A stretch of DNA of 16,367 nt from Candidatus Helarchaeota archaeon (GCA_013375355.1 JABXJV010000526.1:1-16367), one strand, 5' to 3'. Shown: positions 5,751 to 12,926, counted from the stretch's first letter. The notes: generated by a model from the sequence alone, not told the origin. Made by a program: numbers and translations.

Positions 5751-6512
5751 ATGAAAATGCTTAAAAATGAGAAAATTCTAGTCTTTGCAGCCCATCCAGA
5801 CGATGAAGGATCAGTATGGGCAACTCTATACAAGTATTTTGAAAACGGAGCAATTATTTCAATAGTTTGGATGACAAATGGAGATAAGACGGTAGCACCT
5901 GTTGGAAAATTTGTCCATTTTTTAATACCATTAATAAAATCAATATATTCAAAAAGCACTAGAAAAGAATTATCACAAAGAATTGCAGTAATTAGGAAAG
6001 ACGAAGCTCTAAAAGTTGCAAATATAATAAATGCAAAGCCAACATTCCTTGAATATAAGGATACGAAAGTTCCAAATATTAAAAATAATGAAGCTATTTT
6101 AAAAATAACTGAATTAATACGAAAAATAAAACCTACAATAATTCTTACACATTGGTTTCGCGAAATGCACCCAGATCATAAGAACACTTCTGCCTTAATT
6201 TTGAAATCCTTTTTTCTATCCAATGATGCAAATTTCATAACAAAATATACACCACATAAAGTAAGAATCCTGGGCTTCTGGGATGAACGTGGAAAAGGAT
6301 ATAAACCTAATTTTCATTTAAATGTAACAAATCAAATTAAAAGGATAAAGGAATGGGGAAAAATTTACAAATCACAAGCATTCCGTATTGTTGGAAGGTT
6401 TGCAAAATTTAAAGCTAGAAAAAATAGTAAAAATACTCCTTATAACTATGTTGAAGCGTTCAAAATAATTGGAGTGAATAAATTTCCAAAATATGGAGAA
6501 TTTTTTCCTTAA
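5751..6512 (+). CDS. PIG-L/LmbE-family N-deacetylase
   Basis: This 253-residue zinc-dependent deacetylase acts on N-acetyl groups of sugar-linked substrates; the family includes GlcNAc-PI deacetylases and the mycothiol and bacillithiol pathway enzymes. The motif AHPDDE (14-19) supplies the base Asp17 and zinc ligands His15 and Asp18, and MHPDH (139-143) gives the third ligand His143. The fold is Rossmann-like throughout, with no signal peptide, so it is likely cytoplasmic or peripheral. The substrate cannot be read from the sequence. Starts at 5751 and 5757 are possible. TATA-like ATTATAAA about 25 bases upstream (5720-5727) suggests a leaderless transcript. It is divergent from the broken ferredoxin-domain gene. 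The next gene, ferritin, has its own promoter, so no operon is implied. Confidence 0.88.
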   Translation: MKMLKNEKILVFAAHPDDEGSVWATLYKYFENGAIISIVWMTNGDKTVAPVGKFVHFLIPLIKSIYSKSTRKELSQRIAVIRKDEALKVANIINAKPTFLEYKDTKVPNIKNNEAILKITELIRKIKPTIILTHWFREMHPDHKNTSALILKSFFLSNDANFITKYTPHKVRILGFWDERGKGYKPNFHLNVTNQIKRIKEWGKIYKSQAFRIVGRFAKFKARKNSKNTPYNYVEAFKIIGVNKFPKYGEFFP

Positions 6513-6542
6513 TCTGTCACCCGTACTTGAATTCTTAATCAG

Positions 6543-6550
6543 TTTTATAT
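6543..6550 (+). promoter_or_regulatory. TATA box of the ferritin gene
   Basis: TTTTATAT lies about 62-69 bases before the TTG start. A transcript starting near 6573 would give a leader of about 40 bases that includes the SD GAGGG (6601-6605). No copy of the shared operator is present in this 99-base gap. Confidence 0.5.
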
Positions 6551-6611
6551 TGAAAAATTCGTTTAAAACAAGTAGATTATAATTAAAATTAAGATTAAGC
6601 GAGGGAACAAA

Positions 6612-7124
6612 TTGATTAAAGAAAGTATTGAAGAAGCGATAAATACACAAGCAAATAGAGAATTTTATTCTGCATATCTATACTTGTCAATGGCAGCATA
6701 TTTTGAGTCGATAAACTTAAAAGGATTTGCGAATTGGATGCGAGTTCAGTTTCAAGAAGAAAATTTTCATGCAATGAAGATGTTTGACTATGTAATTGGA
6801 AGAGGTGGCAGAGCTAAATTACTTCCAATTGAAGCACCACCTACAGAATGGGATTCGCCTTTAAAGGTATTTGAGCATACATATGAGCACGAGCAAAAAG
6901 TTACCGGATTGATAAATAATCTTGTAAAGCTGGCATCATCAGAAGAAGATTACGCAACATATAACATGCTCCAATGGTATGTCACCGAGCAAGTTGAAGA
7001 GGAATCATCAGCTAGTGAGATTTTAGAAAATCTTAAAATGATAGGTGATGATAAAAATGCTTTATTGATGTTAGATCGAGAGTTTGCTCAACGAGTCTTT
7101 AATCCACCAGTTGCAACAGAATAA
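6612..7124 (+). CDS. ftn: Non-haem ferritin
   Basis: This iron-storage protein of 170 residues should form a 24-subunit shell and oxidise Fe(II) at a diiron ferroxidase centre. Centre residues are all in place: E17, Y24, E50, H53, E94, Q127 and E130. No haem-binding Met typical of bacterioferritin was recognised, so the ferritin (Ftn) type is preferred. The start is a TTG, supported by the SD GAGGG ending seven bases upstream; no ATG comes before residue 27. Rubrerythrin follows after 47 bases, a common pairing in anaerobes for iron sequestration and peroxide removal. The promoter lacks the shared Fe-S operator, so regulation is probably separate. Confidence 0.93.
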   Translation: MIKESIEEAINTQANREFYSAYLYLSMAAYFESINLKGFANWMRVQFQEENFHAMKMFDYVIGRGGRAKLLPIEAPPTEWDSPLKVFEHTYEHEQKVTGLINNLVKLASSEEDYATYNMLQWYVTEQVEEESSASEILENLKMIGDDKNALLMLDREFAQRVFNPPVATE

Positions 7125-7171
7125 ATAAATTATATATCTCTAAAAAAAGAATAATAAAAGGAGGTAAAATT

Positions 7172-7747
7172 ATGAAAAGTTTAAAAGGAACACAAACAGA
7201 AAAAAATCTCTTAACAGCATTTGCGGGAGAATCCCAAGCAAGAAATCGATATACTTTTTTTGCGTCTAAGGCAAAGAAGGAAGGATTTGTCCAGATTTCT
7301 AGAATATTTATTGAGACTGCAGATAATGAAAAAGAACATGCTGAAAGGCTATTTAAATTCTTAGAAGGGGGCGAAGTTGATATTGCAGCGGCATTTCCAG
7401 CAGGTATTATAGGTGAAACTAAAGAAAATCTCAAAGAATCGGCTGCTGGTGAAAATTATGAATGGACCGATATGTATCCTGGTTTTGCAAAAGTCGCAGA
7501 AGAAGAAGGTTTTAAAGAAATAGCCGCAGTATTTAGAAGTATTGCTATTGCTGAAAAGCAGCATGAAAAACGATATTTAGAACTTCGTGAAAATATATTA
7601 AAGAATAGAGTTTTTAAGCGAGATAAAGTTATAAAGTGGAAATGTGGAAATTGTGGATATGTTCATGAAGGTAAAGAAGCACCAAATGTTTGCCCAGCTT
7701 GTGATCATAAAAAAGAGTATTTCGAGCTCTTAGGTGAGAATTGGTAA
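7172..7747 (+). CDS. rbr: Rubrerythrin
   Basis: Rubrerythrin is a peroxidase of anaerobes that reduces hydrogen peroxide to water with electrons from rubredoxin or a reductase. The 191-residue length is standard. The N-terminal four-helix domain has the diiron ligands E20, E53, H56, E94, E97, E128 and H131. The C-terminal rubredoxin domain has C158-x2-C161 and C174-x2-C177 ([17 protein letters not shown]). A strong SD (AGGAGGT, 7159-7165) precedes the ATG at 7172. A TATA-like AATTATATATC (7128-7138) in the gap after ferritin may give it its own promoter, or it may be co-transcribed with ferritin. A T-rich terminator follows. Confidence 0.95.
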   Translation: MKSLKGTQTEKNLLTAFAGESQARNRYTFFASKAKKEGFVQISRIFIETADNEKEHAERLFKFLEGGEVDIAAAFPAGIIGETKENLKESAAGENYEWTDMYPGFAKVAEEEGFKEIAAVFRSIAIAEKQHEKRYLELRENILKNRVFKRDKVIKWKCGNCGYVHEGKEAPNVCPACDHKKEYFELLGENW

Positions 7748-7769
7748 CATAAGTCTATCTCGTTAATAA

Positions 7770-7792
7770 TTTTTTATTTTTTTTTATTTTTT
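7770..7792 (+). terminator. T-rich terminator after rubrerythrin
   Basis: The 23 bases after the rubrerythrin stop are T except for two A residues. No hairpin precedes them. This fits archaeal T-run termination and marks the end of the ferritin-rubrerythrin unit. Confidence 0.6.
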
Positions 7793-7868
7793 GCATTATA
7801 TATTCCTCAATTGCTTTTTTGATGTAGTTTTTTTCTTTCTTTTTTTTTATAATGATCGAAACATTCAA

Positions 7869-7885
7869 ATATAACAGTGTTATAT
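7869..7885 (+). promoter_or_regulatory. Operator in the tusA promoter
   Basis: ATATAACA-G-TGTTATAT is a perfect inverted repeat with 8-bp arms, identical in its inner 17 bases to the operator at 1104-1124. The left arm continues an AAATATAA TATA-like element (7867-7874); a further TATA-like TTTTTATAA lies at 7845-7853. The tusA TTG is about 86 bases downstream of the palindrome, which leaves a leader of about 70-95 bases depending on which box is used. The likely targets are tusA and dsrE, and possibly iscS-iscU if transcripts read through. Confidence 0.72.
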
Positions 7886-7970
7886 AATGATCATAAGGAT
7901 AATAAAAAAAATCCACAAAATATGATAGAAAAAAATTCATCTCAAATCAAAACTTCATGGAGGTTTTTAA

Positions 7971-8210
7971 TTGGGAGAAATAAAACATGATGAAGAATTA
8001 GATACACGGGGATTATATTGTCCCGAACCCCTATTTGAAACTCGAAACTTAATAGAAACTCTTGAAGTAGGTAAAATTTTAAAAGTCATTGCTGATGATC
8101 CAGCGGCAGATGAGGATCTGCACCGTTGGGCAAAAAGAACTGGTACAGAAATTTTAGATTTTATTAAAGATGGGGATGAATTAATTTTCTATTTCAGAAA
8201 AAAGGAATAG
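7971..8210 (+). CDS. tusA: TusA-family sulfur carrier protein
   Basis: This 79-residue protein carries persulfide sulfur on a single conserved cysteine. The family signature is LDTRGLYCPEP, with C17 the acceptor, and the C-terminal strand ends in DGDELIFYFRKK as in TusA/SirA. The start must be the TTG at 7971: no in-frame ATG occurs near it, and the SD GGAGGT (7959-7964) is six bases upstream. It is first in a block with DsrE-like, IscS and IscU, so it is likely a donor or relay for sulfur in Fe-S cluster assembly, but tRNA thiolation or other sulfur transfer is possible. The shared operator lies in its promoter. Confidence 0.9.
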   Translation: MGEIKHDEELDTRGLYCPEPLFETRNLIETLEVGKILKVIADDPAADEDLHRWAKRTGTEILDFIKDGDELIFYFRKKE

Positions 8211-8221
8211 GAGTTAAAAAT

Positions 8222-8584
8222 ATGCCACATCATAAAAAATTATTATATGTTCAAACCATTCATGATCCTGAACGGCAATATTCTCCTTTAGTATTAGCAC
8301 AAACTGCAAAAGCTATGGATATTGAACCAAAAATATATTATTTAGGGACTGCGTTAAGAATCCTAAAACCAGGAGAAGCTGAGAGGATAAAATTAGGTAA
8401 TTTTCCATCTATAAAAGAAATGATAGACAAATCCTTAGAAATGGGAATTGAAATCTTTGTATGTGAAGCTTCAAAGAGAATGCTTGGTTGGGATAAAGTT
8501 GAATTAATTCCAGGTGTTAAAATCGTCGGTGCTGCAACATTAAATGATCTAGTTTTAGAATCTGATGGAGTAATGTGGTTTTAA
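8222..8584 (+). CDS. DsrE-family sulfur-transfer protein
   Basis: The 120-residue protein has a Rossmann-like DsrE/DsrF fold: an N-terminal strand (KKLLYVQTIHD), helices, and the strand-loop IFVCEAS with C81 at the position of the sulfur-accepting cysteine. DsrE proteins exchange persulfide with TusA. The gene starts 11 bases after tusA ends, and its SD AGGAG (8209-8213) overlaps the tusA stop, so they are co-transcribed and probably translationally coupled. No DsrF/DsrH partner or dissimilatory sulfite reductase is in the window, so it is not part of a classical DsrEFH system. The pair probably hands sulfur to the IscS/IscU unit that follows; this is inferred from order only. Confidence 0.85.
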   Translation: MPHHKKLLYVQTIHDPERQYSPLVLAQTAKAMDIEPKIYYLGTALRILKPGEAERIKLGNFPSIKEMIDKSLEMGIEIFVCEASKRMLGWDKVELIPGVKIVGAATLNDLVLESDGVMWF

Positions 8585-8594
8585 CATATCTATA

Positions 8595-8606
8595 TTTTTA
8601 TTTTTT
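8595..8606 (+). terminator. Short T-run after the DsrE-like gene
   Basis: TTTTTATTTTTT follows the stop codon by ten bases. It may partly terminate the tusA-dsrE transcript. The 89-base gap then has a TATA-like AAATTATAA (about 8629-8637) before iscS, so iscS-iscU may have a second promoter without the operator. Confidence 0.35.
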
Positions 8607-8673
8607 AAAACTAATTTATTAAAAAACTAAATTATAATAATTATACAATAGTAACCTTAGAGGTAACTGGGTA

Positions 8674-9843
8674 ATGACAACATATTTAGATTATCAAGCA
8701 TCGAAACCTGTTGATGGAGAGGTATTCGAGGCTATGAAACCCTATTTCCAGGGAAAGTTTGCGAATGCCTCCTCCTTACATTCAGATGGGGATATTGCCA
8801 CCAAAGCTCTAGCAGAGAGTAGAAAAAAAATTGCTAAATTCATAAATGCTGAAAAAGATAATGAAATAATTTTCACATCAGGTGCGACCGAGTCAAATAA
8901 TCTCGCAATTATTGGTTATGCAATGAGGAATAGGAAAAAAGGAAAGCATATAATAATATCCGAAATCGAACATATCTCTATTCATAATATTGCAAAATAT
9001 TTACAAAGAAATGGATTTGAAGTTTCAAAAGTCCCTGTAGACTTCTATGGTGTTGTCAGATTAGATAAACTTAAAGAAAAAATCAGGGATGATACAATTT
9101 TAATTTCGATTCAATATGCAAATAATGAAATTGGGACAATTCATCCGGTTGCTGATATAGGAAATTTCGCAAAAGAACATAAAATAGCTTTTCATACGGA
9201 TGCTGTTTCAGCAGAGGGCCAAATTCCGATTGATGTTGTTAAGGATCAAATTGATTTGATGACAATCTCTTCAAATGACATATATGGACCAAGGGGTTTA
9301 GGTGTCTTATATATAAAAAAAGGTATTTACGTAAACCCATTAATAATAGGAGGAGGTCAAGAAAGAGGTATAAGATCTGGAACGGAGGATATCGCATCTA
9401 TAGTAGGAATGGCAAAAGCTGCTGAACTTGCTCAAGAAAATATGGAATTAGAAAGTAAAAGGTTGGGTGAATTAAGAGATATTTTGATTAAAAATATTTT
9501 AGAAAAAATTCCTAAATCTCATTTAAATGGACATCCTAAAATTCGCCTGCCAAATAATGCTCATTTTAGATTTGATTACATAGAGGGAGAATCTTTATTA
9601 TTATCTTTAAAAGATGAAGGGATTTCAATTGCTTCTGGGTCAGCATGTACTTCAAAAACGTTAGAACCCTCTCATACTTTAATAGCTACAGGCCTAACTC
9701 ATGAGGAAGCACATGGGTCATTAGAAGTTACTATGGGGAGGTGGACTAATAGGGAGGATATTGATAAATTAATTGAAGTTTTACCAAATATAGTTGAAAG
9801 ATTAAGAAAGTTATCACCCTTGGCAGAAAAGGAGGTTGATTAA
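8674..9843 (+). CDS. iscS: IscS/NifS-type cysteine desulfurase homologue lacking the PLP lysine
   Basis: This fold-type I aminotransferase-like protein of 389 residues closely resembles archaeal IscS. H100 (EIEHISI), D176 (HTDAVS), R356 (TMGRWT) and the catalytic Cys of SGSACTSKTLEPSH (C325) are present. The Lys that forms the PLP Schiff base, normally in SGHKIYGPKG, is absent: the segment reads SSNDIYGPRG, with Asn201-Asp202 in place of His-Lys. Ser179 replaces the usual PLP-contacting Gln after DAV. The same Asp is reported in Archaeoglobus fulgidus IscS, which lacked normal desulfurase activity. The protein may therefore act as sulfur acceptor or IscU partner rather than a PLP enzyme. The SD AGAGGTA precedes the ATG, and iscU follows after three bases, so they form one unit. 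Confidence 0.9.
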   Translation: MTTYLDYQASKPVDGEVFEAMKPYFQGKFANASSLHSDGDIATKALAESRKKIAKFINAEKDNEIIFTSGATESNNLAIIGYAMRNRKKGKHIIISEIEHISIHNIAKYLQRNGFEVSKVPVDFYGVVRLDKLKEKIRDDTILISIQYANNEIGTIHPVADIGNFAKEHKIAFHTDAVSAEGQIPIDVVKDQIDLMTISSNDIYGPRGLGVLYIKKGIYVNPLIIGGGQERGIRSGTEDIASIVGMAKAAELAQENMELESKRLGELRDILIKNILEKIPKSHLNGHPKIRLPNNAHFRFDYIEGESLLLSLKDEGISIASGSACTSKTLEPSHTLIATGLTHEEAHGSLEVTMGRWTNREDIDKLIEVLPNIVERLRKLSPLAEKEVD

Positions 9844-9846
9844 ATT

Positions 9847-10629
9847 ATGAAATCTACTCAATATTCAAAAAAAGTTTTAGATCATTTTAGAAATCCTCGT
9901 AATGTAGGCACATTAGAAGGAGATGACGTCGCAGTAGGTAGAGTTGGTAATCCTGTTTGTGGGGATTTGATGGATATTTACATTAAAGTCAAAGATGACA
10001 AAATAATTGATATTAAATTTAAGACATTTGGCTGTGGGAGTGCAATAGCAACTTCTAGTATGGTAACAGAATTGGCCAGAGGTAAAACCTTAGAAGAAGC
10101 TCTGAAAATTACCAGACAAGATGTAGCAGAAGAACTGGATGGTTTGCCCCCCATTAAAATGCATTGCTCAAATTTAGCTGCTGATGCTCTCCATGAGGCT
10201 ATAAAAAATTATAGGTCCGGAACGAAAATAGAAGCTATTGTACCTGCTACTGGTACTTGCGTGGTAAGTCAACCCACAGATATAATCGGATTAAATGAAT
10301 TTATAGATAAAGGGGTATATAGAAAATATGACAACCTTGATGAATTTCAAAATAAAAGGGTACTCATTGTTGAGAATGGTGAAAAAAGTATCAAACTAGC
10401 TATAGATCTAACAAATGTGACAGGTCGTGTTATATTCATAACTCCTTTAAAAGTAATTCTAGCAGAAAGAGAGTTAAAATCAAAACTAAAAAGATCTGAT
10501 GTGAAAGTGCTAAACAAATCCGCATTATTAGAAGTTTCTGGAACAAAAACTGTAGATAAAGTCAGAATACATGATCTAGACGAGGATGAAGAATACGAAT
10601 TATTTGTTGATGCGGTAATCTTGCCTTAA
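9847..10629 (+). CDS. iscU: IscU scaffold fused to a degenerate thioredoxin-reductase-like domain
   Basis: Residues 1-128 are a complete IscU scaffold for building [2Fe-2S] and [4Fe-4S] clusters: C38 and D40 (GNPVCGDLM), C63 (FGCGSAIATSS) and H106-C107 (KMHCSNLA). Standard IscU ends near residue 130-150, but this protein has 260. After a linker containing C138 (ATGTCVVSQPTD), residues 169-260 follow the pattern of the inner NAD-binding domain of thioredoxin reductase (NKRVLIVENGEKSIKLAIDLT ... VDAVILP). The Gly-rich nucleotide loop is reduced to ENG and there is no CxxC, so binding or redox activity is doubtful. A strong SD (GGAGGTTGAT, 9831-9840) lies inside the end of iscS, three bases away, so the two are tightly coupled. 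The scaffold call is certain; the extension's role is unknown. Confidence 0.92.
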   Translation: MKSTQYSKKVLDHFRNPRNVGTLEGDDVAVGRVGNPVCGDLMDIYIKVKDDKIIDIKFKTFGCGSAIATSSMVTELARGKTLEEALKITRQDVAEELDGLPPIKMHCSNLAADALHEAIKNYRSGTKIEAIVPATGTCVVSQPTDIIGLNEFIDKGVYRKYDNLDEFQNKRVLIVENGEKSIKLAIDLTNVTGRVIFITPLKVILAERELKSKLKRSDVKVLNKSALLEVSGTKTVDKVRIHDLDEDEEYELFVDAVILP

Positions 10630-10633
10630 ACTT

Positions 10634-10645
10634 ATTTTCTTTTTT
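10634..10645 (+). terminator. T-rich stretch after iscU
   Basis: ATTTTCTTTTTT follows the iscU stop codon within a few bases, without a hairpin. It fits an archaeal T-run terminator separating iscU from the DUF166 promoter 80 bases further on. Confidence 0.45.
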
Positions 10646-10724
10646 AAAATAATTAGACTAAATTTATACATATTATTCATAATCCAACTAAATTAAAGAT
10701 TTTATCTCATCCTAAACCAAAACC

Positions 10725-10743
10725 TTTATATAACAGCGTTATA
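10725..10743 (+). promoter_or_regulatory. DUF166 promoter: consensus TATA box overlapping the operator
   Basis: TTTATATA (10725-10732) is a perfect archaeal TATA box and shares bases with the inverted repeat TATAAC-AGC-GTTATA (10729-10743). The expected start site, about 26 bases after the box centre, falls at 10755 within error, exactly at the ATG at 10756. The transcript is therefore probably leaderless, which agrees with the absence of an SD. A repressor on the palindrome would directly exclude TBP. Confidence 0.75.
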
Positions 10744-10755
10744 ATATTTAATTTG

Positions 10756-11583
10756 ATGGCAATGAAGGTATTCGTTTTATACACAGACGAGTTCGGAGAG
10801 AGAGTTACTGGAAATTTAATCAATATAAAAGAATTTTGTGAAGTTTGCGAACTTAATTGTGAGAGAGAAATATGTAGGGGAAACTACCCTTCATTCGCTG
10901 TTAATATTTATGGTTTGGAAAAAATCGATGACGCAGCTCTCCCCACCTTTATTGAAAATCCAGAAGATTATTTACCAAAAAATTTTCCATCAGGAATTGA
11001 TGTTTTAATTGTAGTTGGCATTCATCCGGACTTACTTTCGGCTTTACCTGAATTTGCCGAAGAAAATAATATCAAGGCTTTAATAATACCTGTTGAAGAT
11101 GGGCAATGGGTTAGATTAGGGTTAGAAAAATCCATAACCAAAGAATGTAAAGAGAGGGGAATTGAAGTCGCCTTTCCAAGGCCTGCTTGTGCTCTTGAAC
11201 CAAGTGGCCAACCAACAATTGATAAATTTATAGAATATTTTAAAATTGGAAAACCAAAAGTAAGGTTAAACCTCGATAATGATAAGGTTATTTCATATAA
11301 AGTTGAAAGAACTGCTCCTTGTGGTTCTACTTTTTATGTTTGCAGACAAGTTACTGGTAAAACAATTGATGAGTTAAATGAGGAAGGCGCAGAAATAATT
11401 AGTAAAGCGCATCACAGTTTTCCTTGTAGTGCGTCTATGGTTGTCGATCCTGTATTAGAAGATACAAACTTACACATAGCAGGTTATTTAATTCGTGCTG
11501 CAATTTTTGACGAACTAGAAAAAAATTCCGCAAAATTTGCTCCAAAAGTAAAAACTCTCAATGAAATCAATGCAGAAGCATGA
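10756..11583 (+). CDS. DUF166-family Cys-rich protein
   Basis: From the leaderless ATG the protein has 275 residues; starts at 10753 (TTG) and 10762 (ATG) are alternatives. It matches the archaeal DUF166 family, of unknown biochemical function. Nine cysteines stand out: an N-terminal group C28-x2-C31-x3-C35-x4-C40, then C131, C145 (PRPACALEPSG), C189 and C196 (APCGSTFYVCRQ) and C224 (HHSFPCSASM). The number and grouping suggest an Fe-S or other metal site. It is soluble, with no membrane segment. It sits between iscU and the flavodiiron gene and has its own operator-bearing promoter, which places it in the proposed Fe-S regulon. A role in cluster or sulfur metabolism is inferred from this context only. 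Confidence 0.8.
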   Translation: MAMKVFVLYTDEFGERVTGNLINIKEFCEVCELNCEREICRGNYPSFAVNIYGLEKIDDAALPTFIENPEDYLPKNFPSGIDVLIVVGIHPDLLSALPEFAEENNIKALIIPVEDGQWVRLGLEKSITKECKERGIEVAFPRPACALEPSGQPTIDKFIEYFKIGKPKVRLNLDNDKVISYKVERTAPCGSTFYVCRQVTGKTIDELNEEGAEIISKAHHSFPCSASMVVDPVLEDTNLHIAGYLIRAAIFDELEKNSAKFAPKVKTLNEINAEA

Positions 11584-11685
11584 CTTTCTTTTCTTACAAA
11601 AAAAATAATATCTTATAATTTGCAAATCATTAAAAATCTATTTTCTATATTAAATTAAAATTAAACAAATTCGGAGGAAACAATA

Positions 11686-12873
11686 ATGAAGATAGAAATT
11701 AAGGATAATATTTACTATGTTGGTGTCATAGATTGGGATTTAAGAAATTTTCACGGTTACAGTACACATAGAGGATCTTCATATAATTCTTATTTAATAA
11801 TTGATGACAAAATAGCCTTAATAGATATGGTAAAGGGGCCTTTTACTAATGAGCAGATTAAAAATATTAAGGAAGTTATTGATCCCAAGAAAATTGATTA
11901 TTTCATTTGCAATCACTTAGAGGGGGACCATTCTCAAAGTCTACCTGTAATGAAAGAATTAGTCCCAAATGCACAAATTGTGACCTCAGAAAGAGGGAAA
12001 GACGGATTTCTAAGAACTTATAAAAAAGATTGGGATATTCAAACAGTAAAAGAAGGAGATACTATAAATTTAGGGAAAAGAACACTTACATTTGTTCCAG
12101 TACCGATGGTACATTGGCCCGACTCCATGGTGACTTATTGTACTCCTGATAATATTCTCTTTTCAAATGATGCTTTTGGACAACATATAGCTCGTTCCAA
12201 AATCTTCGATGATGAGAATGATTTGGCAAAAATTTTGGATGAAGCAAAGAAATATTACGCAAATATTGTCATGCATCTTTCTTTAATTATTAAGAAAGTA
12301 TTGGAAAAAGTCACACAGGAACTTAAATTGGACATTAAGATGATTTGTCCCTCTCATGGAGTAATTTGGCGCAGTCATATAGGTAAAATACTTGAAAAAT
12401 ACGTTTATTGGGCTAGTAGACAAACTGAAGAAAAAGCATTAGTTATTTATGATTCTATGTGGCACAGCACTGAAAAAATGGCTTACGCTATTTTAGAAGG
12501 AATACGCCAAGAAGGAGTAGATGCAAGAATCTACAACTTAACTTCAACTGATAATAGTGATATTATTAAGGAAGTATTAGATTCAAGAGGTCTAGTTATT
12601 GGAACTCCAACTCTAAATAATGGAATGTTCCCATCCGTTGGTGGATTTTTGACATATCTAAAGGGACTAAGACCTCCTACTAAAATTGCAGGTGCATTTG
12701 GATCGTATGGATGGAGTCCAAAGGGAGGTCAAGAAGCAATCATTGAAGAACTTAAAGAAGCTAGAATTCCAGAAATCATGGAACCAATAAAATATCAGTT
12801 CATCCCTGATCCTGAAGAATTAGATAAATGCGTAGAATATGGAAGAGAAATTGCAAAGAAAATTAAATCTTAA
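11686..12873 (+). CDS. fprA: Flavodiiron protein (O2/NO reductase)
   Basis: This cytoplasmic two-domain enzyme of 395 residues reduces O2 to water (or NO to N2O), usually with electrons from rubredoxin or F420H2. The N-terminal beta-lactamase-like domain has every diiron ligand: H77, E79, D81 and H82 (HLEGDH), H143 (VHWPD), D162 (SNDAFG) and H224 (CPSHG). The C-terminal flavodoxin domain begins near 250 with YDSMWHSTEKMA, the FMN phosphate loop, and GAFGSYGWSPKGG. The length equals the core class without extra rubredoxin. The SD CGGAGGA (11672-11678) is seven bases before the ATG at 11686. No free rubredoxin gene is in the window. The upstream gap lacks the operator. A T-run follows. Confidence 0.95.
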   Translation: MKIEIKDNIYYVGVIDWDLRNFHGYSTHRGSSYNSYLIIDDKIALIDMVKGPFTNEQIKNIKEVIDPKKIDYFICNHLEGDHSQSLPVMKELVPNAQIVTSERGKDGFLRTYKKDWDIQTVKEGDTINLGKRTLTFVPVPMVHWPDSMVTYCTPDNILFSNDAFGQHIARSKIFDDENDLAKILDEAKKYYANIVMHLSLIIKKVLEKVTQELKLDIKMICPSHGVIWRSHIGKILEKYVYWASRQTEEKALVIYDSMWHSTEKMAYAILEGIRQEGVDARIYNLTSTDNSDIIKEVLDSRGLVIGTPTLNNGMFPSVGGFLTYLKGLRPPTKIAGAFGSYGWSPKGGQEAIIEELKEARIPEIMEPIKYQFIPDPEELDKCVEYGREIAKKIKS

Positions 12874-12878
12874 TATTC

Positions 12879-12887
12879 TTTTTTTTT
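12879..12887 (+). terminator. T-run terminator after the flavodiiron gene
   Basis: Nine consecutive T begin six bases after the stop codon, with a second CTCTTTTT close behind. No stem precedes them. This is a typical archaeal terminator and separates the flavodiiron gene from the methyltransferase pair. Confidence 0.6.
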
Positions 12888-12926
12888 GATAAATCTCTTT
12901 TTATAGAGTAATTTCTTGGACAGAAA

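Noticed and set aside
5711..5959. Upstream continuation of the minus-strand frame at 5564-5710, antisense to the PIG-L gene
   Set aside because: This part is the antisense shadow of a clear PIG-L gene with intact AHPDDE and HPDH motifs. Only the part from about 5710 down is outside that gene and protein-like.
7755..7940. 61-codon minus-strand frame between rubrerythrin and tusA
   Set aside because: It is read from the T-rich terminator and AT-rich promoter region. The translation is a low-complexity Lys/Tyr/Ile run and would cover the operator.
8655..8668. Short inverted repeat ACCT-TAG-AGGT over the iscS SD as an RNA switch
   Set aside because: The stem is only 4 bp with a 3-base loop, too weak to argue for a regulatory hairpin.
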